From: Atrichornis clamosus
Taxonomy: Eukaryota > Chordata > Aves > Passeriformes > Menuridae
DNA: 64,000 bases
Direction of reading: 5' to 3'
Assembly (NCBI GenBank): GCA_013400975.1
Contig: WBMZ01011776.1
Coordinates: 62,001-126,000, forward strand
Positions 12,501 to 24,800 of this stretch are shown in pieces. Each line of letters begins with the position of its first letter. Position 1 is the stretch's first letter. The notes beneath the pieces were generated by a model, which saw only the letters and a list, made by a program, of their open reading frames with translations, searched no databases and was not told the origin of the DNA. The translations under genes were made by a program, and so were the position numbers.

Positions 12501-12743
12501 AATTTATTCTATTTATTTTCTTTCCCTAAGGACCAAGACTGGCAGCCACTGAACAATGGTGATCCTCTATTTTTGACTCTTGATGGAGAAGTAATTCCAT
12601 ATCAAGGGAACTGCACAGTCTATCCAACATTTATTAATGAAGCTGCATATTATGAAAAGAAACAAGCTTTTGTAAAAACAGAGAGAATTAAACTCACTGC
12701 AAAACACCTCAGGTCATCAGTCTCAGACCTTAGCACTTCTTAA
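6325..12743 (+). CDS. ASPA: ASPA, aspartoacylase, complete coding region
   Basis: Zinc hydrolase that splits N-acetyl-L-aspartate into acetate and aspartate; in mammals it is prominent in oligodendrocytes, and its loss causes Canavan disease. Six coding exons: 6325-6551, 8987-9182, 10345-10438, 11189-11296, 11888-11997 and 12531-12743, giving 315 residues (human 313). Exon lengths 196, 94, 108 and 110 equal the human ones. The GGTHGNE motif supplies zinc ligands His18 and Glu21; DLHNT supplies His113; the catalytic glutamate lies in VEVGPQPQG (Glu175, human 178); DCDLNR carries the substrate-binding Asn-Arg pair. The start is the first in-frame ATG, three residues shorter than human. The C-terminus ([11 protein letters not shown]) diverges from human. 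It converges tail-to-tail with TRPV3. Confidence 0.97.
7728..7806 (+). repeat. Imperfect tandem array, AAGTCCCA-AATAA units
   Basis: Four degenerate copies of an AAGTCCCA core separated by A-rich spacers (AATAAGAAG, AATAATAAT), in ASPA intron 1. Confidence 0.7.
7868..8070 (-). mobile_element. Old, degraded CR1-like fragment
   Basis: In ASPA intron 1. GTCATAAAATTAGGAAAAGG followed by TTCTAATTCTCCTCC, then GTGGTGATCCCATTAA and CAACCTCTTCTGATGCCTAA, follows the word order of reverse-complemented CR1 LINEs but is heavily diverged. Assigned by eye only. Confidence 0.4.
8987..9182 (+). CDS. ASPA: ASPA coding exon 2
   Basis: 196 bases, acceptor TAACAG|CAGG, donor AAG|GTAAAA. The 8987 acceptor, rather than 8990, keeps the four residues found between LG and ED in human. 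Contains [11 protein letters not shown] and the zinc ligand in [12 protein letters not shown]. Confidence 0.95.
10345..10438 (+). CDS. ASPA: ASPA coding exon 3
   Basis: 94 bases, acceptor CCACAG|AATG, donor GTTG|GTAAAT, phase 0 to 1. Encodes [19 protein letters not shown]. Confidence 0.96.
11189..11296 (+). CDS. ASPA: ASPA coding exon 4
   Basis: 108 bases, acceptor AAACAG|GTGT, donor GAAG|GTAATA, phase 1 to 1. Encodes [18 protein letters not shown], which carries the catalytic glutamate. Confidence 0.96.
11888..11997 (+). CDS. ASPA: ASPA coding exon 5
   Basis: 110 bases, acceptor TCCTAG|GAAA, donor CTACAG|GTAAAT, phase 1 to 0. Encodes [17 protein letters not shown] and YPRNKNGEI. Confidence 0.96.
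12531..12743 (+). CDS. ASPA: ASPA coding exon 6 with stop
   Basis: Acceptor CCCTAAG|GACC; TAA at 12741-12743. Encodes [35 protein letters not shown] and a divergent serine-rich C-terminus. Confidence 0.96.
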   Translation, partial: DQDWQPLNNGDPLFLTLDGEVIPYQGNCTVYPTFINEAAYYEKKQAFVKTERIKLTAKHLRSSVSDLSTS

Positions 12744-12818
12744 GAGCTTATTACAGATTTTTCATATAAAAAGTGGGTTTCTTTGTAAAATCCAGGGTCA
12801 TTCAGTAGTAATTCATGG

Positions 12819-12824
12819 AATAAA
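12819..12824 (+). terminator. ASPA poly(A) signal candidate, proximal
   Basis: AATAAA (overlapping a second AATAAA at 12823) about 75 bases after the ASPA stop codon. Confidence 0.5.
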
Positions 12825-13737
12825 TAAATGCAGAATCTAATTTTAAATTGTAATTTAATTAACCTTGCTGAGCACTTTTGAGACCTATTGTCATAATGCT
12901 GATTATGACTTCCGTTTATTGTTTTAATAGACTCTTATAGATGCAAAAAATTTATAAATATTTTTATGAAATTTTTATGAAGAAGCTCATCCACAAACCT
13001 ACATTATATATAAAAATTACAGCTTTTCTACTTCATAACCCCAAACCTCAATAACCAACACTTTTAAAAATGAGTTGATCCTTGAAATTAATTCCTCACG
13101 TAAACAAAAAGAGGCAAAGGAAAAGCTGGGCAGAGAGAAACAGAGTGAAGGTGTGTGTAATAAATGATATTATCTGCCTATGTGACTAACCCCCACTGTG
13201 CTGAAGTGGTAGCCTTGGGGTTTTTGTTTTTCTTTTTATACTTACAAAGAAAAATAAGGTAAAACTAGGATTTCAGAGAAATATACTCTAAAAAGCTTTA
13301 CATTTCATTTCAGTGTATTACACAATTAATTCAAGCTGTTTCTGATTTAAGGCAAGATTTAGGCAACTACTCTGGGTTTGATGAAGAGCAGTGCACAGAC
13401 CATACCTGAGTATTTCAGAATGGAAATTAAGAAGAATTCCTTATGGGGAGACTTCTCAGAATTCTGAGACTTGTTCAGTTTCTGTAGAGAGAAAGTCTGT
13501 CATAGTAACTTAAAAAGAGAAGAAAATGGGGGTTTAGTTAATTTTCTAAAGTTGTTAATAACGTATCTGATAATTTGGTGATAAACATTAAGAACTTTAC
13601 ATAAGGATACATTAATTATTTACTGAAAGATGAATTGCGCAGATAAATTCCATACTGTACCTTTGAAAGGTGATATTGTCCTTATTTACTACTAAATTTA
13701 AAGTATTTTTTCCTTGTCTTTGTGTAACTCCTATGGC

Positions 13738-13743
13738 AATAAA
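13738..13743 (+). terminator. ASPA poly(A) signal candidate, distal
   Basis: AATAAA in GGCAATAAAACA about 1 kb after the stop, with TTTATTG and AAGTTTTATTTCC downstream. Confidence 0.4.
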
Positions 13744-15614
13744 ACAAAAACACAGGGCAGAGTGTTTATTGAATTATAAGTTTTATTTCCTTAATTTAAA
13801 TAAACATTATACAAAAAGCACAGAATTACCTGCTCTAGTCATTCAGTGCCCTTGGTAAGAGCCTGGAGACAGGAGAGGGTACCTGTGATGGGGCCGAGCT
13901 CTGTGGCCACACAAGGAGGGTATTTCCTTGGCAAGAGCTTTTAGAAACAACCCCCCAGCTTCTTCCTGAATTTATCCACACAGTTTTGTACTTGGACAAT
14001 GGCACAGCACATCCTTTCAGGTTTTTTGGTGCCTTCCCTCTTTCACAGCCCAGCGTGGCCTCGGCACAGCACAGAGAAGTCTCGGTGTATTTGCAGTGAC
14101 AAGTGACCAAAGCAACATGGCTCAGTCTGGTTCCTGAGTAGTGGGAAGAGGTATTTTTCCTTTGTACAAAAACTGGCACGGAGAAGAATTCAAACAGACC
14201 TGTGCAGTCCTAAGGCAACATCCTTTGTTGGCAGTTTCCGTGCAAAATTAACCAGCAGAGATGGAAGATTCCAAGACCGCAGGAATTTTTCTTCTCACCC
14301 TCACATATCCTACTGAGAAAGCCAAACAATGCTCAGGTGTTAATGCTCTATGGATAGATGTAAGTGTCCTTCCCCTCACATTCCTATGCCCTGTAAGAAC
14401 TGAACAGAAGTTTCCACTCCATCCCATCCATCCAGGCCGTACGTGGTAGGAAACACAGGACACAACATCCGTGGGAGGCTGCTTGGGCCGCAGGAAACAC
14501 ATCCACCATCCCTGCAAATATCTCTGCATTATCCTTCCCACTGGAGTGTTCCCTCATGCTCTCTTCTGTGTTAAGAATGTCTTTAGGATCATTTTGCCCA
14601 CAGGAGGCTTAAAAGCTGTAAAATCCAATGCAATTCTTATTATGATTCAAACAGAACTGAATTCCCCTGAGTCTTACCTAAAATAGCACCTTTAAAACAG
14701 GCACCAAATGAAGAGATGTGATGAAAAGCCATGACACTGAATATCCACAACACGTTAATTGAAATTTAAAAGCACACAGAACAAATATTTCATTATATAC
14801 ACATAAAATAGAAAATTAAAAATATAATTCATAGTATTAGGTCATCACAGGTAGTGAAATAAGAGCTACAGAAATGCTTTACATGATCCTCTGAATAAAA
14901 AAATAAAGTCTGCAATTGCATTGCATTGAACTTATTTTGTTCATTTAGAGAAGAAATACTGAGTTATTTTCCTGAAGTGGTTGAATGCAAAAATTAATTC
15001 AGAAGAACTTCCAATGTGATAACTTATGTAGCAAGATAAGTTGCCAAGAAGGAAAAGCAAAGATGTGACTCGAACAAACTCAGAAATATCCTCCATCAGG
15101 AATTGTATTTCTGCCCTATTATTTTATGGGAAGTCATATACACACAGTAATAAATAAACAGCAGTAAACTCCACATTACACCCTGGGGATTGCAGAGAGG
15201 AAAACAGATCAAGCAAAACTACTGGGACCTGAAGAGGCTTTTTCCAACTTGTGGGACCAAGCCTCCAGTAACACTGACAGAATGCAAAAGCTGCAAGTGT
15301 ATCCAGAAAATAGTTATTTCAAAATAACATACTTCATTTAGTCGTCTTCAGAATTGAAATGCTTTTCTTTTCTCCACGACAAGAACTTAACTTTTTTTTT
15401 TCAGTGTACAAAATGAGTTTCTCATAAGTTAGAGATGCCAAAACCCAGCAGATTGGGATCACGATGACCTTAATTTTCCACAAAAGGAAGAAATATCTCA
15501 CATTCGACCTTTTTTTATCCAGTTAAGCATCTAGAGCCAAGTTTGAGTAGCGTCACGCAAACTTGGACAGCCATGGTTTGAGAGGCTCAAAACTGAACCA
15601 GTGAAATAGTCCCA

Positions 15615-15620
15615 TTTATT
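15615..15620 (-). terminator. TRPV3 poly(A) signal candidate
   Basis: AATAAA on the minus strand about 165 bases after the TRPV3 stop codon. No strong downstream GU element; weak call. Confidence 0.3.
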
Positions 15621-15781
15621 TCAGCTCAGTGCTCTGATTAAATGGGTTCAAGCCATCAGACCATGCCACTGAAAGTTTGTGTTCCAGCTGGTTACAGCTG
15701 TCCAAGACATCCACAAAGCTTTCAGCAGCCACTGCTGATGCTTTTAACCTTCAGAACAGCCACATATCAAACTCAGCACAA

Positions 15782-15876
15782 CTAAACAGAAGTTTCAGGC
15801 AAATCATCCATTTCTTCAAACGTATTCAGGGTGTTTTTGCTATTAGTTCTTGAATTATCTTGAATTTTGCTTGGAT
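15782..15876 (-). CDS. TRPV3: TRPV3 coding exon 17 with stop
   Basis: Acceptor TTGCAG|ATCC, TAG at 15784-15782. Encodes [19 protein letters not shown] and the terminal LPETSV, as in mammals. Confidence 0.94.
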
Positions 15877-18800
15877 CTGCAAAAAAATGCATTGTCAACA
15901 AAACAGGATATGGTAGAAACTGTACATGCAAGATCAACGTTTTGCACTTTTTTTGTTGTTAAAAACATGCATTTATTTAAACAGCAAGTTGTCAGTTTAC
16001 TACCATATCTTCTACAGAAAATTTTCTGGCTGCCCCTTTTCAGTACGACTGAGCTCATTCTGCTAAGCAATATAGATGCTAATTGGCTTGAAAGTTCAGA
16101 ATGAGTCTCCCAGATCCTCACACGCCCCTGTTGTACCCCAGCCCTGCTGCCAGAGGGACATGGGACACCTCAGAGGGAGCTTATTTCTCTGTGACACTCC
16201 TGCCCTGGCAGCAGATGGATGTCTTGAATTTCCTGGTCAACATTTATGTCATCCAATATATATTAATTACAAAACTTGTTTGGAACCAACCCTCTCTCCA
16301 AGTCTTTAAAAGTAATTTAACACCACTGCCATATTAACCATTCATTTCTCTAGGAATAAAGTGTGGTTTAATATCTAAATTATAAGAGTTTATGTTTTTA
16401 AAGGTATAAAACTATATCAAAGCATTTCTAAGAAGAAAAGATTTCACAAATACAGTGTCATAAAATTCCACAGTACCTGTTGGCCCTGGATCTTCATTAA
16501 TAAATGAAACATGTGTCTTCCACTCAGTCCATTTCACTTCATTAATCCTATTTACATTGCATATAAGTTGTGTTATCATCATGCATTATCTCCCAGCTGC
16601 ATCACTGCACTTCCCCTTTTATTCCTTTATTCCTTCCTGGGATTGTCCCACTTTACCACCTCTACCTGCTTTGCTGTCACTAAAAGCCTGAATGTCTTTT
16701 GCAGCGTTATGCACTATATGGAGATGAGTATAATACTAAAACTACTTTATAATTTCACACATTGTTAGTATAGTCTTGAAATACTTAGGTATTTTTCATA
16801 AAACAGCATAGTTCTTTAATATGGTAATCATCAGTTACCAATCAATTTAACTGTGATTACTTTAAAGCTGACATTCAAAGGAGATTATGATAAAGTGGCA
16901 TTTACTGCAAGCAGACTTGATACATGTACAGTAAAAACATAAGATGGAAATCTGCTTTCTTGCCAAAAAATTGTCTACATAAAAATTTACACATTTTCCC
17001 TTTTTAAACAGTTGGTCACAACTAAAAAAAAACCCCAAGCTGTATTTTTGTACACTTAGTAGAATTTGTAGAGATAACAGAAATATTTTAAAAGAGGGTT
17101 TTGAGGAGAAATAATCTTGAAGCAGCATAGAAAACAGAATTGTTAGCACATTACTCTGTTTGCTTTACCTTAAACACACCCTGGTGTCATTTTCAGCCAC
17201 TTTACACCGTTCTCCCAGTTGGAATTTTTTCCTCAAACATTTTGGTAAGAATTTTTCAAATTCCAAAATAGTTCTGGCTCTCTATTAACAACAAAAAGTA
17301 ACATGAGTATGGTTAAACATGTTCAACGTGGCCTGATTTCACAGCACACACAGTCTGCAGTTTGTAACATGTCAAGTCTCCACCACCAGCAGCAAATAAC
17401 ACAGCACGTGACAGACTGGGTGGTGTGTGCAAACAGGGATTCACACGTTCCTGGGAAAGTATTACAGCACTCCATCCTGGTGACATATCCAGGGGAATGA
17501 AAGTCAAAGGTGTGTGACAGTGCACGGGCTGGAAATCTGAGACATAATATTACCTTTAGAAAAGTTAATTCTGAAGTTATTACAGTTTTCTAATACTGGC
17601 ATTTCTTATTTCCATTATTCACACACAAATGTGGATTTTCGTTGTTAACACCTAATCCCTTCTGTCAGCATGAGTTACCACAGGAACAGCTCAAAGGATT
17701 TTAGCCCAAGCACCTCTCCTTCCCCAAGCAAACTCCCAAACAAACCTGGAGTTTCCAGATGTGCTCACTCTCCTTAGAAATATCTTCCACTGTCTCTCCC
17801 ATTAACGCAATCAGCATGTTCAAGAGAAGAACAAAAGTCAACACAACAAAGGTTATGAGGAGCAGAAGAAACAGGACAGGGTACTTGGAGTTCTGCTGGA
17901 TCTCCAGATCACCAAGCCCTAAGGTGAGCTTGAAAAGATCCATCAGAACAGGTCCCAGGCTGCTGTTGGAATGGCATTCTCCACCCTCCTGGCAAGTCTC
18001 AATCAGTGCAGCAAGAGCTGAGAAGAAAACACAAGGAAATTTCAATCACAATCATGCTTTAGGAAAACTTGGCATTTCATCCTAAAGAATTCAAAATGCA
18101 CTGCCTAAGAGAGCCAGAGATGCTCAGCAACACACAGCAGCCAGATGAGAGATTTCCAGGAAGCAGAAAGAGCCCACGTCCAAACGAAACTCCAGGCAAT
18201 TGAGACTGAGCCAAATGACTCATCTGTTCACAACTAAACTTAATATCCAGAAGAAACCCCAACATGAGCTCTCATCATGAAAATAGGGTTCTTATTCATA
18301 ATAATGCTAAAATTTTTACTCACACAGAGCATCAGTGCTTTTCTCCAGTAATACTTACCTACGCCAAATCCCAGCAAAAACACGATATAGACAACTAAAA
18401 ACTTTATCACATCTTGCAGGATGACCTGAAAAAGAAATGAAATAGTGAACAGAAATGAAAACTGAGTTTTATGCTCATGAATTCTGCAGGGATACAGGTG
18501 AGGCACACACTAAAGCATCAGGCTGCTTTCACTGAGCAAACTGAAACCCAAAGGTCTGAATTTTTAATCTCATGCCTGAGAGCCTAGTGTGTTGTCTGAG
18601 AGTGACTAATTCAGTACAGCACATGATGCAATTAAATTGCAGAACTACATTAGCTGAAAAAACCCCCACAAGCTACTCACATGTTTAATGTAATAAAATG
18701 TCAATATTAAGGTATAAACTAGTTTCTGCGGCTGAAGTTCTATAGTGTGTTCTGCTGAAATAACACATAAAAACTGAAAATAAGACATTTCAAAATGAAC

Positions 18801-21800
18801 TGTAAAATACATGTAATTGCTGAATATACTTGATATAGTTTGTCAAGCAATTGAGCATCACAACAAGGCAGGTAAAACTAAACAGGTAAAACAAAAGGGA
18901 AACTTGCCTTTTGAATCATCACACTGTAAATGCCCATGGACTGGAAACCTCTGGTGAAATAGAGCATATTGGCCCATCCAAGGGCCATTGCCAAAACAAG
19001 ACACACGAGGTGTTCTTTGTAGGAAAACAAGTACAAAAAGACAGAGAAGATCACAAGCAAAGCTTGTATAAAACTGTTAAAAAACAAACACATATATGTA
19101 GAAGAGAAATTACTAGCACAAAACCAACAACACAACGGAAAAATATGAAAACAAGATTTCTTTGCTCTTTGGGCTTAATTTGTAAATTCATACTGCTTTT
19201 TATTCTCCCCACGAAATTGCCATTATAGTTTAATGATAAAATAGGTCAGTACAAGTGGTATAGTATATTAACGTATAAGGATTATATTTATTAAAGCTTA
19301 ATGTAAGTGGGCTGTTCTCCCCAAAACAGCTGGTTAATGCAGATTTTGCTGACAAAGACATTAAGAATTCTTAGCAATATCTTAGAAGCCATTTAATTCC
19401 AGCTTTAGCCTAATGAACTGGTAGAATCATGACAGATTTCCACAAACAGGGAAGACAGTGCTGGGTGGGAAAAATCCACTCTGTACACATCAACCCTGGT
19501 ATTCTTACTGACAGGGCAACCATTAGTTTGTGTTACAGAAAAGCTGCAGGCAAAGATTACATCCATCCTTCTAAAAATGATAATTTTGTGGAAAAAAGTG
19601 AACTTCTGCTACAGGAGCACATTCTTTGTGACCATGAGATACATAAGCATTTTATATATAGTATAAAATATCTATATTTGCACATCAGACTTACAATGCA
19701 AAGTGGAACCAGGCGTCAGAAAGAATGGACTGCAGGTCTGAGGGCCTGAGCAGAAAGATGGCTACACTCTGTGCAGACAGATAGATAAAATACAGGCATG
19801 GTAGGAAGAGAAAACAGGCCTCAACATCTACTTTTTGAAATAATTGATGTTCTAAAATAATCCATCTACAAATAAGACATGGTAACTTCTAGATTTTTTT
19901 TTTTTTAATAGGGCTGTAAATTCAAAGGTTAAAATTCTGTTTTCTCTGGCATAATTTAAGTTACTGGTTTTAACTTCTTACAGGATATGGCAAAATTAGA
20001 TCTTTTTTTTCCTCATTACAAGTTCCAATTCAACAGTGTCCTTAAAGCCAACAATTTGACAATACTGATATTATATCAGTTCTCTGCCTGGAGAATTTGA
20101 AAGGAAAACCTCCTCATATTTGTTTCACAGTTGTATTCAAACACATAATCAGGGTCATTCTGAATAAGTGAGGTATTGTGCCAAAGACTTAAAAATCACA
20201 CGTATCAAAGATACTCCACATGTATTGCCAATATCAGCATATTCATAAATTTAGAGAAGTTCTTTATGTATTTAGCGATATATTTGTCATTAAAGAGTCT
20301 TACCTCTTTTATGGCTAAAAATATTGCTCCTATCATAACCATCACCTGTCCTGACAACTGCAGCCATCCCACCCCATGGGTCAGAGCGAGTGGATAAGGA
20401 GGAGCCTGCAAGACACATCCAAAAGTAAAAGACTCAGTTCCACCCCTGGAGGGAGAAAAGCAAAGCAAAAGGAACCCTCACACGTGTAACTCTCTGGGTT
20501 CACAATTTCCTCCCTTTCAGTGAGAATTTTCTTCTTGTATTTACACAGTCAGTCCCCTAAGACAGGTATTTGAAATACCAGAACTTTCTTTCTTAAAAGA
20601 AAAGCAAAATACCCTCTCCACACTTTCAGAATATTAACAGCCTGTGTTTGGATCATGTATTTGTATTCTGGGTCACTTCCACAAAATGCAATTATGTGAT
20701 GTTCCCACCCTGATATGGAAGAACCTGGTCTCACTACACCCAGACATTTCAATATCTGGTCTTGGTTTAGCATTTTAAATACCAAGCAGGAAATACTACT
20801 GCATTTTAATTCAGTAAAATTTGGTGAGATTCAGTGGCTGTACTCACTTCATTTTCATTAGGCCTGTGGTAGGAAACCAATGTTAGAGTTACATTGTACA
20901 GGAAATAAAAACAGCAGGACATGAAAAACATGTGCCGTGCAAACTTCTTCCATTTCATTCTCAGGAGTGAGTTCAGGGGCTCCAAGGTCAGCATTTCGTG
21001 ACGATTCTGGAGAAGAAAAAAGAGAGAAAAACCAATTAAATATTTCAACTTGCTGCCTGTAAGGAAACCGATTTCAGGGATGTATTTTGTGTATTTGATT
21101 TCATTCTATCCTTGCTGCTCAGAGATGTGTCAGACCCAACCTGACAAGATACAATGGGACAACTCGCCCTCATGCTGGGCTAACCTGCCATTCCCAGGCT
21201 GACTGAGCTAAAACTGTCATGTCAACTTCTGGTTTTGCTTCCTACAGAAGTTTTAGGGCAGTATTTGAATTCAGCAAATGTAAAATTCTGGCTTTGAAAA
21301 CCAAACACTCCTAAACACCTAAAATATCTGCTAAGTTTATTTAGTCTGACCAGCTTGGCCACATTTATGTTGCTGTATGCAAGGCAGATTAATGCTTCAA
21401 ATGTAGAAAAAGACACTCCCAAAATGCCCAGCCTGTGTTTCAGGAGCTGAACGCATATTTGCTTACAGTTGGCAATATCCAGAGGTGTAAAATTCATCTT
21501 GCTGCTGACACAAAACTGAAAACCAAAAATTACTGTTTACTTTTACAACTAATTCAGTTGGTTGTATAGGCTGACACATCTGAAATGAGTCTATTGCTAG
21601 AAAAAATATCTCTGTAATTTAAAAATGGTAACTTACACCAATATTTGTATTATAGACAATGATTTCCAGTACTGAGTTGTCTGCAGTGGTATCCAGCTCT
21701 GTCAGGTCATACAGGGAGGACTGCACGGGACCATAAGCCCAGTCTGTGAATTTTCTTGACAGGCTCCTGTGAGGCTTCTCTCTGATCTCTCTGCTCAGGA

Positions 21801-24800
21801 TGTATTTCAGAATCTAAAACATGCACAGGATCATTTGTAAGCAGCTGTGTTGTTGATGGGAAAGGAGAAAGCACATGAACACACTTGCCCAAACCTCCAC
21901 CTTTTACCTATCACATTTTGTACGGTTGTGCAATTAATGTATTTGTAATTGTGTTATTCAGTGAGGGGTGTTGGAGATCAAAAACCTCTAAGAAATAAGT
22001 ACAATGTTTTTAATGCCTTCACATTTTCTGTCAGAGACATTTTTCTGAAGGATAAAAGCACAATTTTCCATGTGTTCATTTATGTCTTTAATTACTTTCT
22101 AAATCATCCCATTGCCAGTTTTTTACAGCACAGTTGATTTATGAAAACCAAATTCTACAGGAGCATAACAGAGCAGTTCTAGTGAGTTTTCTGAAATTAT
22201 TCAAAGGTTGTATAGGTGCAGTAATGGTAGTAAATGCAGAATTTCTGAGTTTCTGTACAACAGAAGGCTGGTTTTAAACAGCAGGTGTAGTTTGTTCAGA
22301 GCAGGGGTTGTTTCAGGGAAACCCTGAAGCACAGAAGCAACATCGCAATGAAAATATTTGTATTTTGAGCAAAATCAGCTGACCAAATACTACTGATACA
22401 TAACAGCATAACCAGGTTGGAAAATGACTTTTCAGAGCACAAGTTTCTCTTAGATGCTACTGAAATCATACCCACCTCTAATTTCCCAGTTTTTGCAGCT
22501 AATTGCAGTGGTGTCAAACCCTCCCTATTCTTTGTTGTTTCCAGATTTCTGTCTTTACTTTTCAACAGAATCATATCATACATTCTGACTACAAAGTCAT
22601 TCTGGGTTTTGAAGTCCTCTGCCACAGTGACTAATGCATGAAGGATATTGTTTCCTCTGGAATCCTGAGAAGAAATATTGGTCCTGGCATTGTCCATTAG
22701 CAGTTGAATTATGTCTGGTTGGTTGGTACATGCAGCTAATGCCAGTGGAGTCTCACCTACAGAATCATAAAATGCAACATGTGCTCATGTTTCATTACAA
22801 GCATTCAAATCAGAATATAAAAGACTGACTGAGTTAAGCATCTTAATATATGAAAGCACATTTACATATTGATTGTACTGAATTAAGCTGTTTTAGAAAA
22901 GTTTTGGGTATTCCTTCTTAACTTTTCCAGGAAGATTGCAGTTCCACTCACCAAAGTAAAAGCCTTCGTGCTTATGTTTGGGATTAAAGAAAATACCCTG
23001 GGCATGAGCATTGACATCAGCTCCTTTTTCTATGAGGCTCTGGGTTATTTCATACTGTCTCCTCTCAATGGCAATGTTTAGAGCTGTCTGGCCTGAAACA
23101 AGGACACAGGAATTTAGTGCCGAATCTCTCAAACACATTCTGAAAAAACATGAATGATGTTTCACAGTGGATGGCAGCAGTGAAAATGAATAAAAGTTGG
23201 TTTAGGAATTTAAACCATCATTAGAATGTTTGAGGAGAACATTATTTTATGGATGGTACGTTTAACCACAGACCTGAAATTGGCAATACCTTTATATGCC
23301 TCTTCTGTGTATGCTGCATTGATAAATCTCTCCAAAATGCCATTTTCTTCTGCAAAGGACAGGAGCATATTCACTACCTCATTTGTGTTCTGGTTGATGT
23401 TCAGCAGAGCTTTCATCAGACAAGTTTTGCCGGTGTCTGAAGCCGTGAATTTTTTCATCAGATAATCTACAAGAGTGATTTTTGAGATTAGATCACTGTT
23501 ATATATTAAACTTCTGTTAATTAGGGGTGAAACCTGAGGGATACACATGAACAGAAATTATCTGCCAAACAATTACTCCATCCTGTTCATGGAGTACTTG
23601 AGCACCCAGGCAGCCAACGCACTTGGTTTTCCTGTTGGACATCACAGTGCCGTAACTCCAGACAGACTCAAATCCACAGGGAAATAAAGATATTTCCCGG
23701 GTTTAGCCTACACCTGAGCTGCCAGAAGAGCTGGGAACCCTCCCCCAGGTGCCTGCACAGCTCACCTGGCACAGGCAGGTTGGTGCAGGCACTCGATCTC
23801 TCCTTCAACTCCTCCAGCAGCCGCTGCAGCTCCTCCACGTTCCCGTCGGACACCGCTCGGAACAGGTTCCTCTTCAGCTTCTTCCTGGCACTCGTCTGCT
23901 CAGGGCCTTGTGATGTGTTAGCACTGATGGCACAGAAATCAGAATGCAATTGCTGATTCAGTTAGTCGTGGTTTATTTGATTTTGTTCCTAAGAGGAAAA
24001 GCAAATACAATTCCTCACCCCAGACTATGGTACTTGCCCCGCTTCCATGAATATCTTGGCATGGATCTGTCAGAATGTTTCTCACATTCCTCATTTGCAG
24101 GTAAGTGGCTACTGAGAAGGGGTTCATAATAAAGCAGCACATTTTTCAAGTGTTTTGTTCTGTGTTTTTTCCAGTTTATCCATTCTTCTAGAACAGTGGC
24201 TAGGAAATACTTCTTTGATCTGCCCACAACTCCCTGACTTCAGGGCTGAGGTTCCCTGGAGCTGCTCTCACAGCAGAAGAGAGTTTTTAACCTCACATCT
24301 TACACCACTTTCTGACCATATATTTTTCTGGAAAAATAATTATTTCCTATTTCCCCCAATCAGAAATGCTATTCCATGCCTAATTGTGGTGTGTTGCCAT
24401 CTAGAAAACACATATTATATATAAAGAATCCTCACACTAAAAATGAGATTTGAAAGGTTAGAGTTGTTTATTTCAACATTTAATTATTGAAGAACCAGAA
24501 TGGATGCACACGCGTGACCTTTTTTCTGAAACATGGCAGGCAAAATAGGTGATATTTACCCTATCACAGACTTAATCAGTTGAAAATGTACTGAGAAATA
24601 TTCGTGTCTCCACTCACCAACAACTCTCTACATTAGGACTGTACTCAGTGGCATCATCCTGAAGAGACTGTGGGGAATCCATGTCATCCCCATTTCCAGA
24701 TGCACTAGAGAAAACAAAAAAGCACATGTGCTAAGGTATCAGCAGCTATTTTGGCAAATTGCATGAAGAAACAGTCAATGGGAGGACAGAGTATCTGCAC

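Larger units (their letters stand above)
12744..15781. other. ASPA-TRPV3 tail-to-tail intergenic interval and 3' UTRs
   Basis: Contains the 3' UTRs of both convergent genes. No supportable coding gene. A cysteine-rich minus-strand reading frame at 13,941-14,105 is discussed as a weak observation. Confidence 0.6.
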
